Source of the DNA: Rhodeus uyekii
Taxonomy: Eukaryota; Chordata; Actinopteri; Cypriniformes; Acheilognathidae
Reading direction: 5' to 3'
Assembly (NCBI GenBank): GCA_037043235.1
Contig: JAWRVZ010000135.1
Location: forward strand, 1,785,501-1,849,500
Length of the DNA: 64,000 nt
Below are positions 37,301 to 50,842 of the stretch, piece after piece. The position numbers and the translations under genes were made by a program. Every line of letters starts with the position of its first letter. Position 1 is the stretch's first letter. The notes beneath the pieces are model-generated. The model saw nothing but the letters and a program-made list of their open reading frames with translations, ran no database searches and had not been told where the DNA came from.

Positions 37301-39989
37301 AAACTCCCCACTTCACGTTTAGCATAGGCGTAACCAGTTCCCTGCACATCCTCTGGTCACAGCAGTTTCTATGAACCTCCACAAGATGGAGTGCTTCAAC
37401 TGCCTATTCGCAAAAGATGAAGAACTGCACCTCACTGGTCCCGCCATCTTGTATCCCGCCCTCCGAAGTATAAACTTATACACTGTCGATTATAGCTGAA
37501 TCAAGACTGCCTGGCTCTGACCCAAAGCCCGCCATTTTTTAGAGTAGGTCAGAAAAATTACATCACGCGAAGCATTCAAACAGCTTTCGTTGTCCACAAA
37601 TTTTTATGGTGTAGTTACATTTATATATAATAAAAAATAATTTGGGCTTTTCTTGCGAAGTATGCTGTAATATTGTGTTATTAAAATGTTGTTAGTGATG
37701 TGTAGAGCAGCATTTTGTGGTAGCGATGAATATAAATGTAATGTGTAAAAACTCTTGCAGGGACGTTTGGTTTAAGGGTAATAAAAGTTTGACCTTGGAT
37801 GTTTCTGGACTGGACGTCATTATTCACACCAATGACACACAAAAAAACAATATGTGTATAAACAAAATGCTTCTGAAAGAACAAGATATCTAGAGAAAGA
37901 CTGTTACAGCAGTCTTACAGCACTGGGATTTTCCAGTCTCTAGTCTTTCATGGCCTTTTCTCTCTCTCTCTCACTGTATTAGTGCTGAGCGGGTTGATGG
38001 GCTCTGTGTGTAATCACACGGGTGGAATGAAGGGTCACCTAAATGGCTAATTGACTTCTAATGAAAGTTCTTTCCCGATTCCACAATGCTTCACAAGCTT
38101 GTGAATGTAGTATGAGGTAAAATAAGCCACAGGTCAGTGCAGAGAATGAGAGCGAGGGATGCAGAGAGAGGGAAAGCTGAAGACATAAAAAAAGAAAATG
38201 AGGGCTTTTCTTTTTGGTACCCATGTGATGAATGCCTTTTGGGACAACAGATGTGTGGTGATGTCATTTAGTTGAGTGTGAGCTTTCGGGGAGGAGCAAT
38301 AGCAAATTGCACTCAATTCTCTGGTAGTGAATTTTTCGTTCGTTCATGTTGAAAAGACAAAGTTATACACATATTTCCATGCTGATCTGGAGCTGGTGGA
38401 TATAAAATCTTAATTGAGAAGTCTGATGGAGACACCAACATCCAAAACATGGCAAGTTTTTAGCCCATTGTTTTAGTTGCTGACCTTTTGGGCGTTCAAG
38501 GTCTTCAGGGGTCTTATTGTTGAAGGAGTTCAGCTTTAGGGCCTTTTACCTTTTTGTACCCTGCCACCATTGCCCAGTCACCTTTCACAAAATCCAATCT
38601 CGCTATAACGGGCCACTGAGCTAAAGGTTTCTAATCTAATTGTGGTTGCAATGCTAAACTTTCACCTCTATCTTCTGACTCTCTGTGTGAAGCATAAGTA
38701 GTCAATTGTTCTTGCAGTATGGCGTGACAATAGTTGTTGTCATCATGTGGAGCCAGAGAGAGACGGGGCAGCACACACACAGTAACTTCACTGCACCGAT
38801 GCCAGAGCTAGGCTTTCCAGGCAGGGTGACACCAAGGTCAAAGTACTCTCGATCACACCATGTTGTCTGCCAATTACGCCAATATGATCACCTTTTTCTT
38901 GTTGATTTTTAACCCATTCAGCTCCTCCTATTTGATCATTACAAGTCATTTTTCCTGATTAAAAAAGTGTGTAGTGCATTTGTTTCAGTCCTAGAATTGT
39001 ATAGTATTAAGATGAGAGCCAAAGACCAGCTGTCAGGCTGACTGTGGGAACCTTCTGAGGTCGCCACTTTAAAACTCAATGTTTTAACTGTGTCCTCGTT
39101 TCTCCACCTTTTAATCTATAGATTTCTCGTGGGTCTGAAATGAGGGTCTCTAGGGCAATTGTGAACATGTGAACAAATCCTTCAAAAGAAGGAATGTCTC
39201 GCTTTCTGAGCCTCAAAGCTCACGATTTAGTGATATATGTCTTAAACGTGTGATTTCACTGGCACACATTAAACCTAATCTCAGAATAAAAGGGATTTTC
39301 TATGGAGAATCACTGTTAATAATGCAATTTAGTATAGGACTAAGGTTAATCTGTTTCTGGGAACCTGACCAAGATGATGCAAATATGAACTAATTCTTAA
39401 CTGTTTCATGTGATTTATATTGCTTGGTGTGCAGAATAAGCAGTTGTAAAAGAAACATCTTTGGAGCACTTGTCAAGTCAAAGAGAGACGGAGGGATTCC
39501 ATACTTTTTAAGAACTGAAGCAACAGCATATCAAAGCGCCAACACCAGAAGAAATCACTCTTAATGTAAAGTGATACACACAGCTGTCGGCCTTAACTGG
39601 GCTCACTGTTTTTCACTTAACCTCAGACAAAGAGGCCATGCAGAGCCAGTAGTCAAATTTTATACTCCGACTCTTGATTTGCTGTGAAGAAATGGGTGTC
39701 AACATTGAGAATATGTCAAGGATGTTATCTGGTTTTGTGATTTAAGTCATAGGTGGTTTTATCGTTCTCTTGTTGCCTCGAGACTGTGACCCCTGTCTGA
39801 GGACACGGCTCGTTTCTTGGTAATCATTCACTTGTAGCCTTGGGTTGCGGAGCTGTGACAGGCATTGTCTTGGCTCTTGAAAAACAAAAAGTAAAGATAT
39901 CTCATGCAATAGACCTGCATTACTGAAAGCACAGGCATGTGTTTTGTTCCAAAACCAATGGCTATGCAACAATTTAGTACTCTCCATGT
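34361..39989. other. Gene-free wnt7b upstream DNA
   Basis: No coding exon or complete repeat recognised. Direct repeats around TATGTACTAGCC at about 35980-36035 and a G-rich tract near 35950 are the main local structure. The unusually low density of recognisable transposons is compatible with regulatory sequence, but conservation cannot be judged from one genome. Confidence 0.5.
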
Positions 39990-40395
39990 ACACTAACATT
40001 CAAAAGTATATTGTAAAATGTTTGTCTTTTATGCTCACCAAGGATGGATTTATTTGCATCAGAAAAACAGTAAATGGTAATGTATTGTTATAATTTAAAA
40101 TAACTCTTAAAATGTGTATATATAACTATTTTTTTCCTTTGATGGGAAATCCTAATGTTTCAGTAGTTGTAACTCCACACGATCCTTCAGAAATCATTCC
40201 AATATGCTGATTTTGTGCTCAAGAAACATTTTTTATTATTTTCAGTGTTGTTGTGCTGCTTTTTTTGTGGAAACCAATATTTGTTTCATTCTTTGAATAG
40301 AAAGTTCAAAAGAACAGCATTTATTTAATAGAAATCTTTGGTGGCATTATAAATGTCTTGACCTGATTCTTGTAATTTAATGTAAGTATAACATT
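39990..40395 (+). repeat. Cyprinid interspersed repeat, near full-length copy
   Basis: Runs from ACATTCAAAAGTATATTG through CTCACCAAGGATGGATTT, ACGATCCTTCAGAAATCATT, TGCTGATTTTGTGCTCAAGA, TTTTTTGTGGAAACCAATAT and AAAGTTCAAAAGAACAGCAT to CATTATAAATGTCTTGACC. Partial copies with the same order lie at 5560, 7380 and 22975 in this window. I recognise it as an abundant cyprinid repeat; no clear target duplication seen. Confidence 0.8.
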
Positions 40396-43300
40396 TAAGT
40401 TTAATAAAAGTATAACCCCTGTTTTACCCCAGTCTAAAATGCATGTTTGAGTTGTTTCAACACAAAGCAACTTGCACTGACAGATCTTAAAGTATATCAG
40501 TGCCAGTAATGCAGTAATATACACCAGTAATGCTTTTTTTTTTCTATAGAACATTTACAAAAAATACTTACATTTCCTAGGCCTAATCCTGGCTTAATCT
40601 AAACCCTGTCTGTGAAACCAGGCCTTAAAGCTACTGACCCGACTAGATTAATAAAATTTATTTATTTTAGTTTGGAGACAGATGCAATTAAGTAGACATA
40701 ACAAAACATAAAAAAATGGTTGGTTACAGAAAGAATGATGTTGTATTCAAAGCAATAACATTGCACTAAAATATAATAATAATTGGACTGAAATTAAAAA
40801 AGATAGATTCTTCATTCAGTGGCAATGGAATCGTTTTAGACATTAGACCCTTACTTTATTTAGTGTTTGAATAATCATGATATAATTCTGGAACTATAAA
40901 ATAAAACTGTATAATGGCTAGACACTGGCAGAGTGCAAGTCTTGTGGGTGTGGCACTGCAGCGTGCCCATGGACGCCGGTCATGGAGGGAGGAAGGGGGC
41001 TGTTGCAGCATGCCTTTCTCTCTTCCACTCGCTCTCAGCGTCCCGCCCCCTTTGCCACTGCCATCTCTAGGCTTTCCCAGAATGCCCTCTGTCTGAGAGC
41101 ACTGGCCTGAAATAAAACCATGAGGGCCTGCGCGGAGAGAATGGGAGCTTTGTCTCAGCTGCCATTTACACTGTCTGGGGGCATAGAGACAGAACTCAAA
41201 GAGAGTGTCTGATTGCAAATTAGCACAGCCCAGGGCTCAATGCTCCACGCACTCATACACACTCACGCACTGGCATGGAGAAAGTTCTGCATTAAACGCC
41301 GCTGAAGATCATTACGCCCTTTCGTTCTTTTGAATAGTGCCACATTTCAGTCAGGGGCACAAAAAATAATTGCCAGCAGGCTTCTCTTGTGCTGACTTGT
41401 GTATGACCGAAGCATTTGGGCTTGTTTAGTATGCAAGTGATGCCGGGTCTGAATTTGTGATTAGCTGAAAGACAAAAGGTGCAGCCGGTGCACTGCAGGA
41501 GCGACGTCTCTACATCAGCGGGCTCCGTGAGTGGGCCTCATACTACTTTTCGGCGTGATTGACATGCGTCACAGAGGATCACATGCAATTTGTTACATGA
41601 TGACTACATTTTGGCACGAGAATTCACTGTCTTTATCTTATCAATGCGCATGTAATCACTTTGAGTCGTTTGACCTCAGTGCACCCTGACCAACGGTCTT
41701 AAAGGTAATCGGCTGCCCGAGGAAACCATTTTAGGTTGTGTGCATTAAATTTCATATAATCAAATCTTCCCTTGACTTTCTGGTCTACAAATGTGAAGCA
41801 CTTGCTGTCATTAACAAAAACCTTATATTCCATGCATGCATTTATTTTTTATTTCATTTGAGAGGCATGTAATGCTGGAGACTAGAGAGGTTCAATAATA
41901 CATTTCATGTAAACATGTGATGCCATGTGAACTCAGCAACCCTTTCATAATAATCTGCTTGCCACATCTCCTGTTAATTCCCACGAGGCCACTTTGTGTA
42001 GGACATAAACACACGCGCATTCACACATAGGACACAATCCGGCCCTTTAATCTGATTAGCTGTGTCTGTATGGATGAACCTGTGGGTTCACTGAGTGTGT
42101 TCTTCTTCTGCTTTAACCACTGGCAGTCAGAGTGATGGTGAAGCAGTGACACCAGTATTCATATAGGGAAAAGTAATCAGATTTTTAGGCCCAGATGGGA
42201 AAAATGTAAGGTAATTAGTTCTTAAATGCATTTTATCATCATATCTGTCAACACCATCCTGTATGAGAAGTAGTATTTCTCTTAAGTGTCAAAAAGATGT
42301 TAGGTATTAAATTGTAAAAGTATTAAATTGTCAGTCCTATCCTTTTATTTTTAAACCAACATTTCTTTCAAAAAGGAATAATAACTAAATAAGGATGCGA
42401 TCAAAGTGTCTAAAAATGTAATTCGGCCAGAAAAATTAATAAATAAATAAATAAGAAAAAACATTTATTCTGTCTACTGTCCATTTTATTGGAAAAATAT
42501 TGCGTTGTTTGAAAAGAAAAAAAACTTTAATCTGTATCTGACAGATGAAACAGCACTCTGCCTGTTCTAAGTGGCTTTAAAATATTTAAGAGCAGGTATT
42601 GCGTTTAAAAATACATTTGTGAATTTGTTATTCCTGACTATGGGCCACAAATACAGCAGACTCGACATAAAGGGGCCTTGAAACAAGAACGTATCTAAAT
42701 AACGGTCTTTGACAAGGGTAAATTACAATATTAATGGCATCTAAAGAGTTATTTAACAGTATTGTAAGATAAAGTTGTTTTATGCAAGTACACTTTAACT
42801 CATTTCACACATTCTGTAAGCATACAGAACATCTAGACACAAATTCATAATATAAATGTTGCCATTTAGCCTGAAATTAATTTAAAAATTATGAATAAAT
42901 GAATGACTACATGACTCACATCACATATTGTTAGCCAAAACCAGATGAAAATGCCCTTTCAAATACCCTTGATAGCTCACACACACAAGTTGAACACCAA
43001 ATCACCTGATACCCCGAAGCCTTTCCGACTTGAACCATTTAATCCTCCCCTGCCACATTGGTGATCAAAAAATAACTTTAAAAAAATACTAAGACCAAAG
43101 ATTATGACTAAAGATTTGTCAAAGTCCTATAAATGAAAGTGCTTTAATATGGCTGGTGTAAATAGTCACATGACCAGAGCTGTTTAATGCCCTTCTGAAA
43201 TATGGTGTCAAAGCTTCATAAAACACGTGATAATACAGATACAGCTACAACAATTCATACATAAAAATATTTAAAGGGTCTGTTGTTCTCATTTAAATCA

Positions 43301-43940
43301 TCATATTAAATGTAAATATTGCAGTGGGCACATTTTTAATAAGTAAATCATTGATTCACACATAAGGTATTTTTATTGAAGAAGTCACATTAAATAAAAC
43401 AAAGTAAAAGTTGCTAAAAATCCCAGATATTAATATCCCCGCAGCTGCTTGATAATAGCAAAGATAATAATGTATTATTTTTGTAACCATCTCATGGGTC
43501 TAACTGAGCAACTTTTTACAGATACAATGACCCGAAAAAAAAATCATATAATTTTACTAACTGTTTAAAACCTTTTTAAAAAAAAGTTGTTATTATTATT
43601 AGTTAGAAAATGATTGTTATTATTACTGTATTAAATGCACGTAGTTTATGTCATTGTATGTCTTAGCTTAGCTGGGCCTGTCATAGTTTTGGGAATAAAC
43701 ATTTTCAACGACAGATTGCAAGACTCAGGACACTTTATAGGATGTTAAAACGCCACTAAATATTTCATATGCAGCCATTTGTACTACATTGTACGTGCAA
43801 TATTATATGATGACTACACACATCGGCAAAGCAACATGTAGTTATTCATTTTAGGACCCAATATAATTCCGAACACCATCTTCTGTATTCAAAAAATGTT
43901 AAACGTGATTTTTCTTCTTCTTGTATTTACCTACGGTGTT
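40396..43940. other. Gene-free intergenic DNA
   Basis: AT-rich and without recognisable exons or mobile elements. A GC-richer patch at 40900-41560 has several open stretches but no family resemblance or splice structure. Confidence 0.5.
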
Positions 43941-43949
43941 TCTTTTTCT

Positions 43950-44633
43950 GAAATCAAACACAACTAGTTCCGCAAGTCCAAACTTTTACCTCAGATTTGT
44001 TGTCGGACCGCATATTCGTCGAGCTGAGGTAAATCTGCCGAACGCATCGACCTCGACGAGCCCGTTCATTTAAACAACAACAAAAAACCCACAGCCACCA
44101 TGACGACATGTCCGAATACGAATAAACGGTGTTATTTCGGACTGATTTTCGCGCTGATATCAGGTCAGCGGCTGCTGTCTGGCTCTTGTGTAACGGTCGC
44201 TGCGCGCGCTCTCGCGTGTGTGCGTGCGCGCGTGTGTGTGTGCGAGAGTGAATCACAGTTAGTTCACCTTAGTTGAACTTGTGCGATCTAGTTCACGGTA
44301 GTATGTGGCTGTTGGTCCCGTCCTATGGCTGTTGGGAGAATGAACAGATCCTCTTGATCGTTTAAAAAAAAGCAAAGTATCCTTAAAAGACGCAGTGTGT
44401 CGTCATGTCTTTGTGCAGATGGGAAGGTTGTGATAGTTTGCTCGCGGACGGACTGTATTAACGGTCGCGCGTTAAGGAAATTTCAGCCTGAGTGTGAATA
44501 ATAACGCTCGTCGTGGTTTATTCGTCGACTCACGTCAAGTTCCTTTTGTTTGTTTGTTTGTTTATTTTGCCGTTTCTAACAACAACTAAAGGAGTACGTA
44601 TGATCCAGAGGAAGAAACGCGGACGTAAATAAT
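43950..44633 (+). promoter_or_regulatory. CpG-rich candidate promoter and first exon of a plus-strand transcript
   Basis: CpG density rises sharply from 43980 to 44560 against AT-rich flanks, with a GTGCGCGCG run near 44220. It ends in a consensus splice donor GTAAGT at 44634. No long conserved frame is present, so a noncoding first exon is the simplest reading. Position between wnt7b and the expected ppara matches the human MIRLET7BHG/PPARA interval. Direction is inferred from the donor only. Confidence 0.4.
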
Positions 44634-45417
44634 GTAAGTTTGCCGTTATCGTATTGTATTTGGTCCCGTCGGTGTATTTTCTCTTTTATTTTGCTGTTCC
44701 GCTTGAAATGATATGCGCCAGTGATAAGAAACCGGCATATTGGGCCATTATTGAACTGTAGCCTAGTTTTCACAGCTTATTTTCCTGGCATCAGATGTAA
44801 AAAAAATATCCGTCGAGCTCGCAATCGAATGAGTGAAACGAGTAACAGTTCATTTTATTAGCGGTCGTCGAATAGTGTGATAAAGTAATGTTCATATTAG
44901 ACAGAAAAGAGGTCAGTTTCTCATGGCCAGACGGTTTTGTTGACGCTGCTCTCGTTTGGGCTTGTACAGATTCTTCTCCTTTACTGAACATATCATTTAA
45001 AAGAGAAATACATCTAGTGTGTGTCCTTCATAAATTGGCTTACTAAAAGATTTCTGCCAAATGAATGTCTTTTTTTTACAGGCTATTTCATCCCATCTGT
45101 ATCAAACTGTAATGAGGTTGCCTACAATGTGTTATTCAACTTAGTGAAATAAATTATTTAATCTCAGCTTATATAATTATTATTAAAATAGAATACTTTA
45201 TGTCCCCTTAGCATTAAAAATTCATGCTTATGTCTTACATCCTCGACTTGTATCATGCATAAACAAAGTCCTCAGACAGTATGCCTCTATAATAGTTATT
45301 TAAATGCATTCCACTTTGACATGGGTTTTATTTCCCTAAATGTATATTGCTATTATTTTAGACTTTTTTTAACGTTCTGTGAGAATATAGAAATGTTAGA
45401 CTTATTCTGAAATGTTA

Positions 45418-45419
45418 GA

Positions 45420-45474
<55 letters not shown>

Positions 45475-45475
45475 G
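45418..45475. repeat. (TC)n(TG)n compound microsatellite
   Basis: About eight TC units then about twenty TG units, ending directly in TTGCAG, so the repeat would act as the pyrimidine-rich tract of the splice acceptor at 45477-45478. Confidence 0.9.
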
Positions 45476-45478
45476 CAG

Positions 45479-45550
45479 TGGGGCTTGAAATGGCGAAAAT
45501 CTTTTTCGTACTCAACCCAGAGATGGAATGTATATCCACCTTTTTATCTG
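45479..45550 (+). ncRNA. Candidate internal exon of an intergenic spliced RNA (72 nt)
   Basis: Bounded by acceptor TTGCAG and donor GTAAGA. An ATG at 45490 opens MAKIFFVLNPEMECISTFLS, which if joined to 48429-48474 stops after about 31 codons, so coding capacity is negligible. Called from splice signals alone; no protein or RNA family recognised. Confidence 0.3.
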
Positions 45551-48315
45551 GTAAGATTTTATCTTTAAATATACTTTTTTTTCAGAGTGAGCAACCATTC
45601 ATCATCTTTTATATGCTAAGAGTGAAATTACAGTTATCTGTACACATTCATCAAACAGATGTTAAAATAATAAAGCCTACTGGATAATATAAAGTGCAGT
45701 TTCAGGTACATATATTGCTTTTACTGTGTTTTGCAATGTATTATTAATAGATTTGAAAGTGCATGGGTTTGTGCATCTCACTGTGTGTCTCTGGTCGAAC
45801 ACTTCTCTGTGTTTTAACACACATGCTATAACATGTTAACCAACATCCTTTCAGATTTGTTATGAGATTTGACTGTGCAATTTTAAATTCAGGTTATGAA
45901 GGCCTTATTATGCTCTAATTCCCTTTTGTGAATAATTTGCTTTAGTAAACTGAAATTAGCAACAAAAAGAATCTCTTTCCTATATTTTTACTCAAAAGGA
46001 ACAAAACAGATTTAATCGTATTTTGGGAGCACAATTTCATCTCCTCCTGATTTATTGCTCTGTAGTTATTTGTAATATGTGTGTTTTGAGTTTGTCATCG
46101 GTCTGTTTGGAGGTAATTTTGGTAGACCAAGTGCATTAGAGAAATTCAGATGTGTAGCTTCAGTTGTCCTTATCATTGCTTGGTTGCATTTTGAGGAAAC
46201 TCCCGGAAACTAAACAGAAAATTATAGATTTTTTAAGTGTGGGGATGTTTTAGTATTTTTTTGAGGTTTCACATAAAACCTCAATCAGATGTTTTACATA
46301 TGTTGGCCTCTTAATGCGATTCAACACTGACTGTAAACAATGCCATTCATTATTATGAAGGACCTGTGTATTTTTCTTTTTTTCCACAATCGTTTTCCTA
46401 GTCGTGCACCTTCTGACTGAGGAGACGTGCAGAATACTGATGATGTCAGCACTTCAAATCAGCTCAAATAAGAGAGAAAAAAGTCATCAGTCATTTGTGC
46501 AATCTGTTTCCACTTGTCTTAATGTTGTCGCTCAGCACCCGATTTATCTTGCCAAAAATATCTTTTCATTTTTATCTCCTGTCGGTGAAATAACCAAACC
46601 ACTGTTGAACACAGAGCTTCGTAACCCGAGGCGGGAATGATCGGGCCAGGCCGACGCTGAGAGCACACGACCGAGGCCAGATTGCATTCAGTAGGTCTGG
46701 CTGACTTAGTAAAGTGTGTGTGCGCACTGTAAGTGTCTTTCCATGACTGGCCCCTGGTGCTACAGCCACGCCAAACTGTCAATCCCACAGGAATGTCTCC
46801 CCAAACTCTCTGCAACAGATGACAGAAATTTGGCCCAGGTTATTGTCATATTCTTTTTCTCTCAGACTTTTTTCTTCATCCCACCTCTGCTTTTGTGCTC
46901 GGCCTCAAGTTTTTCTGCGCTCTCTCCCCTTTTTCCCTCGCTGCGTTTCAGCAGAGACAGAAGGCCAAGCATGTAATGTGTCAACATGACCTGGACTCTA
47001 TACTGTAATCTGAGCATTACTCTTGGCCTTTCAAAACGATTTGATAATGACACTGATGGCTCGTTACCGGCATCTTTTGCTGAAACGCTTTGAAAATCGC
47101 CAGATAATTGAGGAAAGCCAACCGAGCCCTTCAAGATTACAAAGAGGAGAACAATCCTATGCGCTGTTTTCACCGGCAAAGTCATAAATTTTCTGTCTCG
47201 TTGCTGGCCTGCGTCCAAGCCGGTTTACCTCGGCTAACCCTAAGAAAAAAAAACATACATCATTTGAAATTTAAAATGCAATCACCACAGAGAGAGGTGG
47301 CGCCTCGGCTAACCTGACACATTCACACAATCAATCTTTGCCTTTGTGCTGCTCTTTGAGATGATTTGAGTGGACTGTAGTGTCAACTGAGGTCAGGGGT
47401 GTGTCCTAAGCTTTTAGCCTGTCTGAAGCTGGCACTAAAAGATTGCACAGATGTGAGGAAGAGCTGTTAGAGCGCTGCATGTCCGACAGGAGTCATGAAC
47501 ATTACAGAGCACGGGGATGTGCCTAAGCTGCTCAGATTCAGGGTGCAGCAGAGGACAGTCAGACCGTGACACACATTCTGTAGTTTTTTTACCTGTCACG
47601 CGGGGAGACATCAGGTGACGCGTTCTGTGCACGCTTGTCCTCTGCGAGTGCATGTGCATGAGGTAACTGAGGTCGTGTGTGATTTATGTATGTCAGCGTG
47701 TGTGCGCATTCGTTATCAAGAACTTGTGGGTATGAGCGAGGAGCTCTTAAGTGCTTGACCTAATTTCGCAGGCAGAGAAGAATTCGACAGTGAAGGCCTT
47801 CCTCTGTTAGTGTGAGGTTGCTGTGCTGGGTGTTTCCTCCCAGGGTCTAACAGGAAGCTCATGTTTGAGTTCATCTGAGGACAGGGAGAAGGCTTTTCTT
47901 TCCACTGTGGATCATTCTAGAGAGGGGGAGAAAGCAAGGGCCCTGCTCTGAATCGCCCTTCTGCAATCTGGCATGTGTTTTAGCTCCTTATACTGCTGAA
48001 TTGTCTATTTTGGCTGAACTTAAGTGTTTTTTTTTTTCTGTGTGTGAGTGTGTTTTTTTTTTTGCTCTTGCCAAGAAAACATCTATTTTTTGGGCTTACA
48101 GTGAGTAGGAGCCGAGATCCCAAGTCTCTTCAAAAATGACTTAATGAATCCTGTGAGCAAATGAAACAATTCTCTGCAGGGTTCTCTCCTACTTCCTTTG
48201 GTCGGTTTTACATTCCAGGCTCAACTGAGCCGGGTCGTGACCCAAGAAACTGCTGTGCTGTTTGCGGTGGTTTTGGGTGAATATTTGCAGCACAGATGAG
48301 CTTATGGACAGTTTT

Positions 48316-48354
48316 TGAAATGAATTCCTTTTGAATTGAAAAGGAATTCTTTCA
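48316..48354. repeat. Short inverted repeat (GAATTCCTTTT hairpin)
   Basis: GAATTCCTTTT at 48322-48332 pairs with AAAAGGAATTC at 48339-48349 around a 6-base loop, extendable to about 16 bp with one gap. About 75 bases before the candidate exon at 48429. Confidence 0.85.
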
Positions 48355-48428
48355 TTGAAAATGAAAGCCCTTTTGTTTTTTATTGAGATTTAAGTAAATG
48401 TTCATGGGCTGTGATTTGTTGTTCACAG

Positions 48429-48474
48429 GTTTGGGGACTTTGGCCGACTCTGACAGACATGCTTGACTACTCAG
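48429..48474 (+). ncRNA. Candidate internal exon of an intergenic spliced RNA (46 nt)
   Basis: Preceded by a good acceptor (TTGTTGTTCACAG) and followed by donor GTGAGA. Joined to 45479-45550 it gives no long frame. Same plus-strand chain as the segments ending at 44633 and 45550; purely a splice-signal prediction. Confidence 0.28.
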
Positions 48475-50345
48475 GTGAGAAACCAAAGTGACTATCAACA
48501 TACATTTTACAGTGCCACTTCTTGCCACAACAGACCAGTTTTGTAAAGAACCAAATAGTCTTTTTCTAAAATAGTGGTTTCAAAGCAATCATTTTTGTTT
48601 CATTTAGCACTCGTTTAAGAAATAAAACATTTTATGCAACAGTATTGTTCCATTTGAAAATATTTGCAAATATTTAAACTAGTGTGTGAATATTATATAT
48701 TATATTGTGTTTCTTTTTCAATAATTATTATTTCACAGCCTTAAGTGCGTATTGCAGCCTGTCTGCAGGCTTGCAGTGTTCGTGTGGTCTCTTTGAAATG
48801 TGAATTCTGTGTGGGAGGCTTCTCTATTCATCTTCTGTGAACGTTTCATGTTGGTCGTTTAGCGAAGTAAGAAGATATCAGGTATTCTAGACATGTCTTT
48901 TCTAAATGGGAATGTACATGATACATACTGTATAATCCTAAATGTTCTGATACTTGATTACATGTTCAGAACATCATACACAGATCAAATCTTTCATCAG
49001 ACAGTGGGTTTGTTCAAATCTAGGGCATGTCTTTGAGAGCTTATTTCTATGGTGGGCAGAGCAGAAAAATGATGAGGATCGACCTGTTAGTCTCCCATTG
49101 CATCAGCTTGACTGAAATTAGAGGCAGATTTTGGATGAAAGGTTTGCAGGATCCTGATTGTCTGCAAATGATCGTTTCAACATGTCTGTGCTCATAACCA
49201 CATTGATCAAACATGATTTATTTTAGCGGTGAAGTTGTTGTCTGATCTGAAAAGTTGGCTTTTGCCTTCTTTGTGACTGTCACTGTGTAGGTTGACATGT
49301 TGGTTTTTACATGGATTTTGAAGCGCGTGAAATTAGCATGACATGAACTAAAACAATCTGTCTTTGTGATCTTTTACTTTCACAAAACACCCCAGAACCT
49401 CATAAATGGTTTTATTTACTCTAGTCAGTGCTCCCAAACTTTGTAAAGATAAACACTCAGAAGTATTAGGATAATTGCATCATACACGTATTGTGCAGTG
49501 GAGAAAAAGAGGAGGAATATACTTTAAACAGCTGGTTTATGAAGATGTACCATTATTATCACTCAATCATCTAACGGTCTCTTTCACACATTATACCCAT
49601 TTCCTTGTCTCCTGCAGTGTGGATATACTCTCAGGTCATGTGCCGTTTACAGGTGTCATCCAGATGTTTTCTTGCGTGTTCTGATGCTCTCTCTGTTAGT
49701 ACTTAATGTCTTTTTTTTTACAGAAATGTTCCTGATGTCTAGCAAAGAGTGTCACGCTCATAAGCTTGTAAATAAAGCACTTTTTTGTGTGTGTATGTGT
49801 TTAGAGTAACACGTGTGGCATGAACATGACTAGCATGACACTGTCAAGGCTGGTTTCTTCTGTTTTTGCAGTTATTTCCAGTCTTTGCAGTTTTCTGTGA
49901 ACTATACTCTAAAAGGATAAATAGTGAAAAAATATCCATACAGTGAAATACTCTTAGTGATACTTGATAAAAAAAAATGTCTTTGCATAAAGACCTCTAA
50001 ACTGTATAATTGACCCATCCAACCAATTTCCTACATAAATGTACTACTTCCATGTCTCATATTTCTTTCTAGTCTCTTTGTTCCCATATAATGAAATTAT
50101 TTAAACTCAAATCAATATTTCATTTTCATTTTTTTCTTATGTAACTGCATTTATATAACGGATCGAGATCAGAAACATACACATACATTACACACCATTA
50201 TATAGTTAGATATATCATGCAATTAGCATTAACTTGGCAAATATTAATTCATGGCACTTTTTTGAAGTAAAATTATAAAGTTAGTATATTTCTAATATAA
50301 TATATTTATTTGTTTTATTTCCATATAATTGAATCAAAAACTGTC
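48475..50345. other. Gene-free intergenic DNA
   Basis: AT-rich sequence with no recognisable coding exon, RNA gene or mobile-element end. Confidence 0.5.
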
Positions 50346-50349
50346 ACTA

Positions 50350-50800
50350 GCTATGTTTCCATCCAAACTTGTTTGGAATTTCAAACAAATTTAACTTGTG
50401 CAATATTCCAATTTTGCACATAAAACATTTACGAGTAAAGTACTGTTTCCATGCAGTCAGTTGAAGAGAACAATAGTGTTACTTTCTCTGATGCTGTAGG
50501 ACAACAGCCCTTTTTTGAGCCAAGGTACATTTTTTCATTGAAAAAAATCACAAGGCACACCACCATCCGAAAATGTAAAAAAATGAAACTCTGTAGACTG
50601 TATTAACAACATACGGTCATTCTAATCAAAGTGTCTTGAATGGGAATCAAATAAACAAAGAAAAAATTTGTTTACTTTTATGATTAATTTGTTTTCAAAA
50701 AATGTTTTTAGACCAATTAGGTGAAATTGAATAATTTTCCATGGCACACCTGACGATCTCTCACGGTACACTAGTTGAAAAACACTGCTGTAGGAGAAGC

Positions 50801-50842
<42 letters not shown>

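Noticed and set aside
45490..48473. Micropeptide beginning MAKIFFVLNPEM
   Set aside because: About 31 codons across two predicted exons, no recognisable family; most likely chance within a noncoding RNA candidate.
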